Below, one piece after another: positions 11,301 through 24,400 of a DNA stretch of 64,000 nt. The DNA comes from Tetmemena sp. SeJ-2015 (lineage: Eukaryota > Ciliophora > Spirotrichea > Sporadotrichida > Oxytrichidae): positions 62,001 to 126,000 of the forward strand of contig JAJKFJ010021574.1 of the NCBI GenBank assembly GCA_027382625.1. The letters are read 5' to 3'. The first letter of the stretch is position 1. Every line of letters starts with the position of its first letter. The translations under genes were made by a program, and so were the position numbers. The notes beneath the pieces are model-generated. The model was not told the origin of the DNA and made no database searches. It worked only from the letters and a program-made list of their open reading frames with translations.

Positions 11301-13509
11301 TTTACTAGATTTACCTTCTTCAGCTCCTCCGCGGCTAGCTCCAAAGTTAATTAGGTCTATTCTATTTTAGTTTGACATGTTGCTTGGTGAAGCACCATTC
11401 CCTCTAAATTTTGCTGAATTTTTACGCATTTCTTAGCTAAGATTAAATTTAAATTTCCTACTAAAAATTACGATAAAGACCTAGTTGCTATTTACTTTGG
11501 ATTCCATTTTTACCAGATGCGCTTCCTGATTATTGCATTCCTCCGAAAGTCATCATGAATTCGGCAGAACTTAGAGTACTCTTTTTCTTTAAGCCACTTC
11601 CATTTCTTCCACTGTTTAACTTTCCCTGCCTCCTTGCTTGAATCTATTCGAAGTTAATGTTCTTCATAAGTTCTTCCAAGTCTTTTTTATCCTATTCCAC
11701 ATCTTATTTAATCTTTGTTTACTAGATAATTTCGATTCTTTTCAATTCTCTCTCAACAAACTCAAATATGAAATGCTTTAAAAGTTAAGAGGATAACAAC
11801 AACTATGACCATAATTTCTTCTTTGAATTTAGGAAATTCTTCAAGAATCTGCTCAAATAAAGGTCTTTGAAATTTGAGGATATAGCAATCGCCTTTTGCT
11901 TAGTAGGATTCCTGCCTGTTTCTCTTCAGAAGAATATCTACTTCAAAATAGAAAGATGGATAATACTCTATAAAGTAGCATTTATAATTTGAAATAGTTC
12001 CCTCTAAGTAGTACTTGTTCTACTTCATACAAAGCACACATCCCTTTAGAAGAAAATAAACTCTGAGGTGCTTGTCCTTCTTTTGCGAAAATTAAGCCGT
12101 TTTTAATTCTCATTGGCTCAAACTTGCTTATGAACTCTGCATAGAATCTTTAGTCCAGGCCTTTACAAAGATAAGCAATGAGCAGGTTAAGATCAACTAA
12201 AATCAGCCAAATTAGTTCATATTCCTTGGAGAGCGATATGAAGTGTTTGATTGTAAACAAATAGTATAAAACTGCAACTATGGTTTATTAACTAACTTCT
12301 AGAGTAGAATATTGCAATGATTTATTTGTAAGGTCTGGTGAAAAACTGTGAGTCTAAGCGAGCTCAGTTATAATCGCATCCTTGTCTAAAAATTGAAACA
12401 TCAAAGCTTACTTGGCATTTGCATCTTGCGAGTTCACGCTACTGAAGAGAGTCGATAGTTTGGAGAAGGTATAAGCATACAAAGATACTCCCACAAACAG
12501 AATGAGGATTGCAACTGAATATTCCATATAGTTGGTCGGTACAAGATCTCCATAGCCAACAGTCAGAATAGTCACGCATGCCCAATAAGTGGAAGCAATG
12601 TAAATGTCTATATTACCTGATCTTATATGAACTCTGTATCATTGTATAATCATAGAATCGCACCAGAGATGCAACCGTGACATAGCACTATTATGTTAAT
12701 TATATTCATAAGATATTAAAATTGATACCGTAACTTGAAAATGCATTTTTCTACAAATTTGTTACTTTTGTAAAGTCTTATTAGCTTGAGTAATCTCAGC
12801 AACCTGTAAAGTCTAGGGAGACGTGATAGTTTAAGGAACTTAACGTTATTATTGTTTGCAGCCAATCCTCCATACTTCTGCAAAGCTGTGACAGGAATCG
12901 AAGAAATCATGTCAACTAAAAACCAGCTTCTAAGGTATACCAGAGCTATTCGTTTTCTATTGGTGACTATAATCTATTGTTAGTTTAAGCTTTTAAAATT
13001 TACCAAGGACTCCATTTTCATCTTCAAAGCAAGTGAAAAAGTTGAAGCCTAAATCGAGTATGAAGAGCATGTCAGTGCAGTTGTCTGTCATAATCCATTC
13101 CACTGAAGGGTTATCTTCAAAAGAAATGCGATATGGTACCACTATTGCCAGAAAAAGAATGAGCAAGAGGATCAATCCATTCCATAAGGACTTCCACGCT
13201 GAAGATGGGTTTATCAAGAGAAAAGGAACGGAGTAAACTGACTGCCCATCTTTATTCATGAAAGCCCCTCTTCTATCATCGGGCCCTCCTTAATAAAATT
13301 CAAGCAGACTGAAACTCATGTCTTATTAGAGTCTTTTTTCAAAGGGCTCTACATTAGAAGATTTTTCAAAATATAGCTATCATTATTTAAGAAGATTGTT
13401 CTCCGAGATCTGCTGTGAGAGGATGAGAAGTTATTTCCCCATTTTAGTTAAGAGTGGCCATGCTTGGAACGAGATTGTTACTACCCTGATATTGCTGATA
13501 TGCTTCCAT
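8363..13509 (-). CDS. EAG/CNG-like voltage-gated K+ channel with cyclic-nucleotide-binding domain and long acidic tail
   Basis: Six-helix plasma-membrane cation channel. Reading right to left: a Gln/Asn N-terminus (start 13509), S1 with LILFLAIVVPYRISF, S2 with MLFILDLGFNFFTCF, S3 RSWFLVDMISSIPV, S4 with repeated arginines (LPRLYRLLRLLKLIRLYKS, about 12840-12770), S5 with a conserved His, the selectivity filter TVGYGDLVP (about 12555), and S6 FVGVSLYAYTFSKL. The binding domain (about 12110-11830) has KNGLIFAKEGQAPQ and YILKFQRPLFEQILEEF. A low-complexity tail of several hundred residues follows, rich in Ser/Asn/Gln with an Asp/Glu run near 10750-10800 and a short coil near 8700-8500. GYGD predicts K+ selectivity. 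IES 13364-13389 and an intron after GVL near 12990-12955 are clear; more IESs break the tail. The stop at 8363-8365 follows NNKEMNL. Confidence 0.87.
13364..13389 (-). other. IES in the K+ channel gene, pointer AATCTTCT
   Basis: Eight-base pointer (AGAAGATT on plus) copies are at 13356-13363 and 13390-13397. Removal joins TADLGEQSS to NVEPFEKRLQQDMSF and deletes a TGA. Confidence 0.87.
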
Positions 13510-15363
13510 GGAAATATTGTAAGAAGCTATATCTTGTGGGAGGTTTTGCTTTCCTGGGCTTACAAATTAGTTTATATTATTTGGAACTACTGAGGTCATT
13601 GATAAATGTTGAGAGAAGGGTTAAATGTGAATAGGTGAAACTGGCAGAATTTTAAAATTATAATTAATTCCTCCTTTGAGTTGCGATACTATCTCTGGGC
13701 TCTGAGCTAGAACCGCATTTAAAGGGATTTATGAGGCTATTTAAGCTGCACCAGAGAAACCTGCGTTACCTCCTCTAAAAATATATTAAAATCTTGGAGG
13801 TAGTTGCTCTATCTATTATAGCTTGATAATAATTAATATCACTAATTTTATTAAGAGCCATTTGAATAGAGATAAATTTTTTGATTTGCTCGCCCTCTGA
13901 TAATTATATTCCTAATCAAAATTCAAGAAAACATTAAGATAATCTAGAAAAACTAATCATTTACAAAATAAGAGATTTATCGAATTCTTCATAGCAGCCT
14001 TTTCTAAACATCTATGACAATTACAAGTTGAATGAGAACTAACTAAACCCCACTGATTTATCTATTCTTAATTTAAGTTATAAATTCAATAAAATTAAGT
14101 CTCAGCAATATGTCTTCAATTAAGCCCTTTGAGCCAGCAAAGGACCTTCTTCTCTTGATACCAGGTTGCCTCTATGGAACAAAATTTTAAATATAAAACA
14201 ACCAGACCACCTGCTTACAAAATGCCTTGGCCCATTAAAGCTACAAGATAATTCTAATGGAAATAATAAGTTAAGATTTGAGGCAGAATCTTTATTGAAT
14301 GGTTGTGGCATATGGACTTGCATTTATTTTGCGGGATCTGGAAAACTTCCTCTTTATGAAACTTCTCCAATCTTAGCTTTCCCACCATTAAAGCTATTCG
14401 GCACCAAAAGTTGCTTAAATTTATTAAAAGTTAAAATTTAAATGTAAAAGTTGGGATCCGAGCATTAAAAACTAATTCATAATCTAAATTTGCATTGAGG
14501 ATTCTGCTTTGAGCATTGAAATGTCTTTGCTATTGATTCCCTATAAAATATTCATGCTGCTCTATAATTAATAATCAAGGCAGAGGACTTTAATTTAATT
14601 ATATTTATCTAATATAAAAGGAAAGTTACGTTTTCATCAGGTTTCGAGGGCCCCTCCCCCTTCAGTATGGATTAAATATAATTATAATATGTAGAGTATT
14701 TATATTATAGATCTTAGATTCATAATTCTTTTGACTCCAGATGACACTATCATGCATAAAAGGTGTTTATTTAAAATTGAATCATTTCATTTTCAGCTTC
14801 GTCGCTTCTTTAAAAGTTTAACAAGTGATATTAAGATTACTGTCCTGAGAAACGCTTGTGCTTATCTAACAGATTTAAGTCATTCAAGAAGGTATTGCCA
14901 GCAGCCTGCTTGTTAGATGAATGGTGGTTTCTTATTTAAAATGCAAGCAATTTAAATTTAGCAATTTGAATTTACCGGATTTTATAAATAAATAGGATTT
15001 GTTTGCCAATTTTCCTTAATTAAGGGATAAATAAAGGAAAATAATTTTTTTAATTTTCCCCTAAAAAGAAACCTTAAATTTCCTTTTTTTTTTAATTTTT
15101 AAAAAAATTAATATATTTTATTAAAGTATCAGCAATAACAAAAAATATTATCTGGGGAGGTCTTTGAATTAGTTGCAGAAGAAATTTAGGATAATTTAAT
15201 AAGTTCTCAATTTTAGAGATTCATATCTCAAAGTGAGCAGATAATTAAAACCCTCAGTGCATTATTCATTTGTAGAACTGAGCATGAAGATAATTTTTTT
15301 GTAACCTCTTTACATATCGAAGAAAAAAGACTCTGATAGAGATTAAGCCATAGAAATACAAGA
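13510..15363. other. Largely unassigned germline DNA
   Basis: It is AT-rich with scattered short frames. The only suggestive piece starts at 14174 (MEQNFKYKTTRPPAYKMPW, basic and aromatic) and is followed in other frames by a hydrophobic stretch near 14300-14350. It could be a fragmented small membrane protein, but I cannot assemble it or name it. No transposase or RNA gene was recognised. Confidence 0.3.
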
Positions 15364-16099
15364 TCAATTTATTTTTTAAAGAGTGTTTTTTACTGAAAAT
15401 CCCCAGCCGTTTTGATCTTTTTATTTTACCTAACTCTTCAAAATTATATTTTTTATCTTCTACGTACTTAGCAAATGATTTTCCTTGGATAGCTTGATCT
15501 TATCCTGCTTTCTTTTGTTGATGATGTCTCTTTTTTCTTTCTAAATATTAGTTAAAATAATTGAAGGCTCCTCAGAATAATCCTACCCTTAGCAAAAAGA
15601 AATTGACTGACTTACCACTTGCTTTAGAAAGTCCTCCAATTGACTTTATCGTTCAGGCTATATGTTAGTTGCTCCTAATATGCTTGAGCCTACCTAGCTC
15701 TTTATGCTCAATTTAATTCATTTAATGAAATGTAAATGCTTCTGTCCACGAATGTTCCTATTTCCCACTCAGCTAATTGACTTTGCCATTATTGTTGGAG
15801 GAGGTGATGGTCGATCTTTTATTTATCATACCAGGAAGACCCTTTAAAGAGCAAATAACGAACAAAAAAATCTCATAATTACTTTACTGATAGCTTCGTT
15901 AATTAGCTTAGAATTAACAGCAGTCCTAGTAAAATATTAAAGTTTAGAATATCTCTATTCCTAGTCTTTGGCCCATAGTGATAGACCTAGGAGGTCCACT
16001 TCTCTTGCTGTTGCTTTTGTTTGAAAGTCCATATGGGGTTTGCTAGTCATAATGACTTGCAGCCATACCATCGTTTTCCTGATCTTCACCTCCCATCAT
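15364..16099 (-). CDS. Small unrecognised gene, Gln-rich with basic C-terminal coil
   Basis: The start at 16099 gives MMGGEDQENDGMAASHYDQQ, then a Ser/Asn/Pro-rich stretch ending SITMGQRLGI. Across a likely IES (about 15960-15840) the frame resumes as LLQQQWQSQLAEWEIGTFVD, then YQEQLTYSLNDKVNWRTF. A probable intron starting GTAAGTCAG follows, then a lysine-rich coil (EEPSIILTNIQKEKRDIINK) and GWGFSVKNTL before the TGA at 15366-15364. Codon use and Gln-coding TAA/TAG look genic. No family was recognised. Confidence 0.5.
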
Positions 16100-17514
16100 T
16101 TTATGGTGGGAGTTCAGATTCTAAATATGAGATCTATCTCCTGATTTTATAATAAAAGGTATAATTATTAAAAGCATTTAAGATTTTTCAATAGCACTTG
16201 CAAAAAATCCCTCCTGACTTTCCTTTCTTTGTTAAATGTTTATATTTGAGAGAATAAGCCCATTTCCAGATTTAGATTTTTGAGCAACTTATGTTGGACT
16301 GCTCTTAGCCATATTGAAAACAAGTTATAGCAATTTTATACAACTCAATAATTTCAAACTTTGAAAGTTTTGGAACCACCATTTTCTGAGGAAAAAAATG
16401 TTCTTTAAAATTGATCCTTAAGTAAGGAAAATATATAGTCTTTTTGGGATTTTTGAGATAAATTAGCTTCGATGAGACTTTTCTTGGGCAAGGAATTCCA
16501 GTCATTATTTCCCGCAGCTTAATCGTTTCTATTATCTGAAGATAGCTAAGTCTAAATCGGAGGAATTAATCTTCCCTTGTTGCTGCTACTCAATCTCTTT
16601 TAACTTGAATTTAATTAAAATGAAGCCGTAAAATGCGAACTTGCATTTCCTTAAGTGTCTTAACTTTTTTAATTTGCTGCAAAAGTGTTAGACTTTATTT
16701 GTTGAGATAAGGCTGCATCAATATTTTTCGAAGTGTCATTTTGATTTTTTTAAGTTGGTTCCCCATCCCCTTTTTGAAAAAATTTTAGTTTCTTAGAATC
16801 TATTTTAAAAAATTTTAAAAAAATTTTAACCTTTTTTGTTTTTTTGTTTGAGCCCTCTAGGCTCTCTTTTGAATTGGTGTAGTTCTAAACGTTTTTTTAA
16901 GTAACTCATGCTTTCTAAAAATTATAGTCAATATTTTAAGTTGCCAATACAAATATATTAGTTGCAAGGATATGTAGCCGCTTCGCGGTTTTTATTTACC
17001 AATTAAAAGAAAAAATATAGAATTTGATTGTAAATTAAACTTAAGAAATTTTGATCAACCAAATTTTTTCCTTTTAAAAAACAATTTATTGCTTTAGTTT
17101 ACATTTTTAGTATTCGAAAATAAGATTTCATCATCAAAAAATTTAATTCCCTTTGGGGCCAAAAAAACCCCAAATTTTTAACATTTGGGATTTCCTTTTC
17201 GGTTGTTTTTAAAATTAAAAATTTTAAAAAATGGAAAAAAGGGTTTTCTTGTTCCCAATTTTACATCCCAAGCCCCCAAATCATTTTCCCCTTTAACCAT
17301 TCTTAGGAAAAAAATTAACTTAATTTTAATAAGCTTATATTTTCATTATTTTTGAAGTGGAGGAGTCTGATTGAGATTCATTTCTTAATTTATAATTTGG
17401 TAGTCTGTAATATTTAATTAAACTTTTGCTGCTTCTCCTAATAATCCTTATATTCATAGTTTAGGCCAACGGCCTCACCTTACTTTGTGATTAAATATTG
17501 CTATCTCTTATTTG
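16100..17514. other. Gene-free block with expanded A/T homopolymers
   Basis: It is dominated by A and T runs, with interspersed short G or C runs near 17150-17290. No pointer-joined reading was found. The composition resembles the 558-base IES inside the PEX11 gene (18810-19367), suggesting germline-limited DNA. Some run lengths could be consensus sequencing error. Confidence 0.45.
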
Positions 17515-19718
17515 ATGAAAGCATTAAGTGGGCTCAATTTACTAAAATCTAACTTCAACTTTAATTAAATAAGTAAGGGCAACTTACAAAGCTTTATATA
17601 GATAATTCAATATCGAAAACGCTATGATAAGGAGGAGAAGAAGGCTTTATCTAAATTTCTCTCTTATTTCTTCAGATAGATATTTTCCAGTTATAGATTA
17701 GTATTTTGAGATATTATAATCTTCTTGTTTAAAATTAAAAGGCTTTTAAATGAGACGAATACAGTCTATGGGAGAGATCACTCTCACTCAAATCAACAAG
17801 TCTATTCCTTAGAAGGAGGAAATTGGCCATTTCATAGCAGAGAAAGCAAGTGACCTCTCTCATTAAGGGCCAAAGGAAGAAAAAAGGATTGAGAAAGGAT
17901 AATTTTAGATGAAAAAGAGATAAGATCATTTTAATTTTAATTATATAGATTGGAAGAAGAAAGGAAAAATGAAATTTTGAAAAGTGAAATATTTCCTCTA
18001 AGAAATTTTTTCAATTTCCCTTAATTTTTAAAGTAGGAAAATTCATGACTATCACTTTTATTAAAAAAATTCTCCAATTGACACATATGAAATTGAATTT
18101 TCTGAGTTTCCTTCTTAAAAGCCAATAGTCTTGAAGACGTTGCAGACCATTTCTTTTGTTGCAGCTTTCTTTTTATACCTTTCAGATAACATCCTCTGGT
18201 TCGCCAATATGGGCATCATTAAGAAGTTTCTCTTCTTTCACAGTTTGAAATGGAAGCGCTTCAGAGATTTCTTTGCGCTTTGGAAAAATGTAGTAGAGAT
18301 AATAAAATATGCTCTTGACTAGCTCCGTAACCTAAAGAAGTAACATGATATCTTAAAGCGCATGTATGAAATTGCCTTAAAGTACTTATTTAATTATGAT
18401 GAGATAAATTGCTGACTAAAAGGTGTAGCCAGGAAGTGAAGCTCATCATCTAGTTAAAAAGTTCATCATGCTCAGGAAAAAGACTAGAATTACCTTATTT
18501 GCAATACTTCAAAACAGTCTGAGAATCATGATGCTCTTTTTCAGGCTCCACATTCCATACATTCACACTATTTTTCATCCAATCTTCATTGCATAGTGCG
18601 GTATTGTTTCTAACTATCTTGGCACTTTTAAACTTTTTAAGGAAAAGAAGCGCTTCGTAAAGATTAAAAAGCTTCAAGATGGAAAGAATGGCTTGGGTGG
18701 AGCCGGGAATATCCCTCTAAATAGAAATAGGGATATAGTAGCAGAATTTAAAGATGGGAATCTGCAATTCTTTGATGATGATGACTAATCTAATCTAGAC
18801 TATGATCATATCATGGACCTTATAGTTAATTACAAATCGTTAAATTATCCGTTTTAAAAAATTTTTTTAAGTCGTTTCAATACAGAATAGACCTTATTAT
18901 ATGAGGGGATGATTGAAAAAAATTTTACTACATGGAGGGAATTCATAAGACGAAGTAGATCTCTAATATAGCTAGGTCAGAAAGGGGTTTTTAAATCCCC
19001 AAAGGGCTAGGGGGACTAAAAGAGTTTGGGGAAGGGCATCAGACAGTATTGAAATATGGTAAGGGCCTTAACCACCCCCCAGAAAAGGGCAAAATTCTAT
19101 TCTAACTACAAGCTAAATTTTACTTAATTAAAGAATTTATTTAAAAATTATATTTTTGAAAATAATTTTAAACTGAGTCAAAGGGAAAAAGATAGAAAAC
19201 CCAAAATTTTAAAATTTTCTTGTTTTAAATTTTTTTTGGCTTTTTAAAAAATTTTGATTAGATTAAATTATAAACTAAGAAAAACCTTTTAGGGAAAATA
19301 ACAAATGGGGGAAAAAATTCTAATTTTTACTTAAGCAATTAGGTGTTTGTAAATGTTTTTATAATTAGATCATCATGACAATGGCGAGTAAAGAGAATAA
19401 AACGTAGATATTTTAAACTATCAGCTCGGAGAAGAAGAGGATGATAAAAAAATATACGATAAGAGATGCCTCGAGCCTAAGTATGAACTTTTTTCTCTCA
19501 GAAGAAATAGCAAAATAGATTATCTTGGCCTAATGAGTATGGATACTCTCCCCAACACAACTAATTTAAGAGCTAGAAAAAAAAGCCTAAAAAGGTCAAT
19601 TTAATACTCACAAAACCCAAGGATAAAAATTAAATATTCTTTCTCGCAATAGTACAGTAAATATGAACAAAGATTATTGATTTTAATTTCTTTGCCATAA
19701 CCATTATTTTTCGAATGA
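17515..19718 (+). CDS. PEX11-like peroxisomal membrane proliferation protein
   Basis: PEX11 proteins bend and elongate peroxisomal membranes before fission. The start at 17515 gives MKALSGLNLLKSN, then an N-terminal helical region IIQYRKRYDKEEKKALSKFL and SSYRLVF, as in the family. After an IES with pointer TTTT comes a polar linker. Next is the conserved centre ISFVAAFFLYLSDNILWFA (about 18145-18205), then the C-terminal membrane segment with IAQCGIVSNYLGTFKLFKEK (about 18590-18650). An acidic DDDDQSNLDYDHHDNGE stretch spans the 558-base IES, and the tail stops at 19716-19718. Family assignment is by pattern. One further junction near 17930-18130 is unresolved. Confidence 0.72.
17708..17743 (+). 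other. IES in the PEX11-like gene, pointer TTTT
   Basis: Repeat copies are at 17704-17707 and 17744-17747. Removal deletes a TGA and joins SSYRLVF to QMRRIQSMGEI. Confidence 0.6.
18403..18436 (+). other. IES in the PEX11-like gene, pointer TGA
   Basis: Repeat copies are at 18400-18402 and 18437-18439. Removal joins YLFNYDE to AHHLVKKFIMLRKKT and removes two in-frame TGAs. Confidence 0.6.
18810..19367 (+). other. 558-base IES in the PEX11-like gene, pointer GATCAT
   Basis: Pointer copies are at 18804-18809 and 19368-19373. Removal joins SNLDYDH to HDNGEQREQNVDILNYQ in frame. The insert is very rich in A/T runs with short G and C runs and has no coding frame. It is by far the largest IES confidently mapped here. 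Confidence 0.75.
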
Positions 19719-19794
19719 GATTTGGCGTAAGTTTAAAGTTAATTTTACAGATTATAGAATTATTTTTAAATACTGATAGTGTGTTTAAATTACT

Positions 19795-20377
19795 TCATAT
19801 TAGAGATGTGGACTCTTCTTATAGCTGAGTTCTTTGAGGTTATTGTTATTAAATGAGGACAGAGGAAGCATTTGAGGAGATAGCTTCCCTGAAGGAAATA
19901 GAATTGCGAGCAAGCTGTCTAACTTGTTTATCATACAAAAAATGATGCTCACTGAAATAAGTATCTCTATTTACAACTCTTTCTAGGAGACGACTTTGTG
20001 ATTGCACATCATGTTCTTCCAATTCCTGAGGCATCCTCTTTTGCCACTTACTGAAGGTCTGCTCCTTCTTTTACTTGTTCTCCTTTAATTCCTACACAAG
20101 AGTTAGAATATATTATTTTTTATGAGATTATCTTACGGATTAGTTTCATCCCCAACGATAGAGCCATCTCTAGAGGAGATATTATCATGCTGGTTATCAA
20201 GAAGTGACTCTGTATGGTCATATTCACTGTTCTCATATTGACTAGCCATCTCTGAAAAACTGTTGGACGCCTTCTTACTGAATCTCTCATTAGTTCTTGG
20301 CAAATATAAAACTACTAAGAAATTAGCGATATAAGAATGCTACTTTTATCTTCAAAACTCATTTTAAGAGCAGACAT
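19795..20377 (-). CDS. Small unrecognised polar protein
   Basis: The start at 20377 gives MSALKMSFEDKS. After a frame step the protein reads ERFSKKASNSFSEMASQYEN and an acidic Ser/Asp stretch. A GTAAGA..TGTAG intron-like element lies at 20092-20136. A helical charged region follows (ELKENKQKKEQTFSKWQKRM, LLERVVNRDTYFSEHHFLYD), ending Gln-rich before TGA at 19797-19795. The phase across the intron does not work exactly, so another small IES or a different splice site is likely. No family was recognised. Confidence 0.5.
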
Positions 20378-21439
20378 AGAATTATTAAATTAAAAACTTC
20401 ACAAAGATAAAATTCTTGCAAAATCCTCTTTTCGTTGGAATTAATCTACTAACATAAGCAAAGTGCTTTAATCAATATCTTTCAATCAAGTATTCTATGT
20501 CAGGATTCATGATATCGAATGAATGCTCCATATAGAAGGATACTCTCAAGTACAAAATATAGATGCAACAATAACTTATTTAAAATATAGACGTTGAAAG
20601 TAAAGAATAGAAAACATCCAGTCCTGAGGTACCATTTAAGAGCATTTCCCTTGCTTCTTGTCATGTTGTGATGCCATTAAGCTTCCTAAAATCTCAAAAA
20701 CGCTTTTCTCTGGTCGAACTAAGACTCAATCATTGAATTAGCTCGGTTTTATAAATCTTAAACATGAATAAAACACCATTTCTTTAAATTAAAAATGATT
20801 TAAGAGGAATGGATACGTTGCATATAACTTGGAGAGAACTACTCCCATTTAAGGATCTTTGATAATGAATTATTCGAAGTGAGTTTCTTTGTGTCGTCTC
20901 ATAAGTGTCACATATAGGTGTTCAATTTTTTCGTTTCTTATAAAAGCCATCTTTTAAATTTTGCTTGCTCTGTTTTAAAAATCCTCGACTTCTTTTTGAT
21001 TTCCATATTCCTTTAAATTATCTTGAGTCTCTATTGATTATTCTAAAGGATGAAGTTAAAAGTAATTTTGGATGTCAGGGCTCTGAGTTGCTAGTATCTT
21101 AAGATCTAATAGGAAGCTTAATCCTTCAATAAATTAATCATAAAAAGACAATTGATTAGTTTTAAAAGTAAATAATAAAGGAAGGTTGAGTTTTAGAGTT
21201 ATAAATTATAGCCCCTTCTGTTTATGTTAAAACCTTAGAAATCTTTTTTGCATTAGGACTGTCTCTAAGTTATAGGAGCATCTATTAACCCAGTTTAGAG
21301 AAAAGTGGCTAGTCAGTATCATTATTTTTAGCCATGTTTTTAAACCAATCAAATTGAAATGAATTTAATTTACTTTTGGTAAACGTTATATCAGTTTTAA
21401 AAAAAATTTTGAAATTAAGAATAAATAAAGCTTCATTTG
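20378..21439. other. Gene-free AT-rich stretch
   Basis: No frame here can be joined into a convincing protein. No repeats or RNA genes were recognised. Probably germline spacer. Confidence 0.4.
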
Positions 21440-24400
21440 TCAGATATTTTGGTAAGGATCATATCTCGAGTGACTTCCTCTCTTTTAATCATAGTTTCCT
21501 ATTAAATTTGAGGAGCTGACGCTTTTAAGGCTATCATTTTCTTCATTATCCTTTTAGTTAAACAATTTTGGATTCATAAACGAGCGTTCACTAAGGACTT
21601 TAGAAGTCAATACTTCTCTTTTGTGATGTCTGGACTTTTCCATTTCATTTTTACTTCTCGCATAAACTTGAGTCACTGGCTAAAAATCTAGCAATAAAGA
21701 TCTTTAATTAACGCTAATATCTTCGTATACAAATTACGAATTTTAGATCTCTCTTACTCATTGAAATTAGAACTGTCTATTGAAGTGTTAAATGTTTGGA
21801 AGGATGAGTTCGCTTCTTATATTTTATTGGTAAGAGTATTTTGCTTTGCTATCTTGACTAATTCATCCTCCAACTGGCTTTGCTTCATCCTTCTTTTCAG
21901 TTTCTTTAGCTCTCTAATCTAATGGCTTGGAGAAAGTTCTGGCTCCTGTTAGAAAGTTGCAAGCTAGGCATTTAAATTATGACTCTGGCTATTTGCAGGA
22001 AATGATAAAGCTGATTCTTAGAAGGTGGGAAATCTTCCAGTTATCTCTAAGGGGTTGCTAAAACTTTCTATTCCTAGGTGCATTTCATAGATAGAGTAAA
22101 TAAATAATTCATCAGACAATGAAATTAAGAATTATGAAGGAAATTTATTTTATGCATTATTTCTCTTGAGAGCTTTAGAAAAGTAAGATCTTTTTCAAAG
22201 CTGAATTAATTTTCTGCTTCGATTTAAATCTCTAATCTTCATTCTCATCATGAAGATAGTCTTGGTCGATTTAGGTATGATTTAGTTTGTTTTGACTTTC
22301 TAAAATTCCCTTTAACATTCTTTAGGAACTTTCAGTTGCCTGTCTATAATTCAATTATAATAGAATGTTATACAAATTATTTTTCTATAATTTAAAACAT
22401 AAAGAATTAAAGTTAATTCGGAATTGAATTTGAACTTTTATTGAGCTAGTTTTTCTATTTAGGCTGCTTTTAATCTTGATTTTGTGGATGATTGGAGTTA
22501 GGTACTTTATTGTTTATAACATTTTTCTTGCTGATATTCATAGAATTCTTGTTTTCCTTATTTTCAATCCAGTAAATATAATTTGGGTGATAATTCAATA
22601 ATTGATGGTGATAGATAATTGCTTTTAATTCATAGTTTAATTAACTTAGACTTTAGTTTAAGATATTTTGAGACTGTTTCTTTAAGATTATAAATTTATT
22701 TAAAGCTATATGAATTATCAAAAATAATTATTTACCGAATGAAATTCGCTTTAAGTCTTCAAATTATCTTTTTAAAATTGTGTAAAAACCAATCTGCTAA
22801 GAATCTCTTTTTATTCATGGTTTTCTCAGACGACACAGTTTTCGAGATCTTTTCAATGAGCTAAAGGTTAATATGTTAAAATAGTTATAAGAGATATATG
22901 AATGGCGATATTTTTAGTTTAAAAAGTTACTTTAACTAGAAAAGAAAGAGCTCAAAATTTAAACTTATTTAACACTTGATTCAATTTAATTCAATCCTAG
23001 AAGATAACTCAACTGATTTTTCCAAATCATTTTTTTTTTATGAGAGGTTATCTTTTTTATCATTGCTAAATCTTTGCCTTATTTTAACTCCTCCTTTTGA
23101 GTATTTTCCTTATGAACTTTCTCTTAGCCATTATTTTAAATATTTTCATCTTAAATTTTCATATGTCTCTTGATCTCTCTTGAAACTGTGTTTCTGCTTT
23201 AGTTATTTCTTCTTTTCTCAAGTGATGATTCGTCGTTTGATGTGACTACTTATAATTAAGACTTCACCCATTTGCTAACACTATGTATATGTCCTTCCTT
23301 CCCTCTTTCTTACTTTTAACTTGGCAAGTGATTGGATAATCTTGCCCCTTGAGCTGATTCTGCGTTTCTAGATGCATTCACAGAATCAACTTGCTTTTAC
23401 TTCATTCTCTCAATTTCTTTCGCATAGTTGTCATGAATTAGCTAATTCAAATCTTGCTCTCTTTTAATTTATTTTCTCAATTAAATTTTCTAAATAGCTC
23501 TCTCTAAACTTTTTGAAGTTCAGTAGCCCAAGCTTCTATCTGCAATTTATGAACCTCTCTCTTTGAAGTAAGAACATTCCTAACCTCTAGTGTTTCCTAT
23601 TGAGACTTTTGCTGTGCAAGTTATAGAATTTATAATATCATATATTGATTTTAAAGAACCTCAATCTTGTGCTTCATATCTTCCAAACCCTTTTTGAGTT
23701 CTTTCTCCTTGGCTATAATCCTGTCATCTGCATATTCACATTGAAAATCTTAATATCTTCATCATCATAATTTACTTGTAAGAAGTATAAATCAAGGTCA
23801 ACTCTTTTCTGTCTCAATTTCTCCTTCTCCTGCTTGATCAATTTGTATCTCTGTCTTTCTTTCTCTTTGAGCCTCTCTAAGTCAAAATCTTCTTGCTTGA
23901 ATCTGGACTAGCTTTCATTTTTCTCCCTTTCAATCTTTAAAGATATTTTATGATGACTGAAACATATTTTTAATAACCTCCTTTACAGAGACCATCAGTT
24001 TATCAGTAGCCCTTGCGATGTCATATCTCCCAGCAGCTTTTGAAAAATCTCCAGAGTTAAGATAAAACAATAATAAGATCCTGAACTGTAGAGAGGGTAG
24101 TTACGTTAGAAGGATGCTGAGAGTGATTTACTTGACTAAGCTATTATAAGGATTTAGAATTTTCACTTTACAGATTTGCTAGTCTGCAGCTTTTAGAAAT
24201 TAATTCTCTGCTCTTGGAGCGAGGAGGCTTTTAATGATAATAAAAATTATATAATTAATATATACAAGTGATGCATGCGATCCTATTTCTACAGTAAGGA
24301 GCGAATGTTTCTGCCTGAATTCGGTTAATGAGCCAAGTTCTTATATGGCTCATTCAAATCTATAGAAGCTGCAAGCCCTGTAATTTAAACTTAAGGACAT

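Noticed and set aside
17150..17290. Short CCCC/AAAA runs suggestive of telomere-like transposon ends
   Set aside because: Only isolated single units occur. There is no C4A4C4 array, no inverted partner and no transposase frame.
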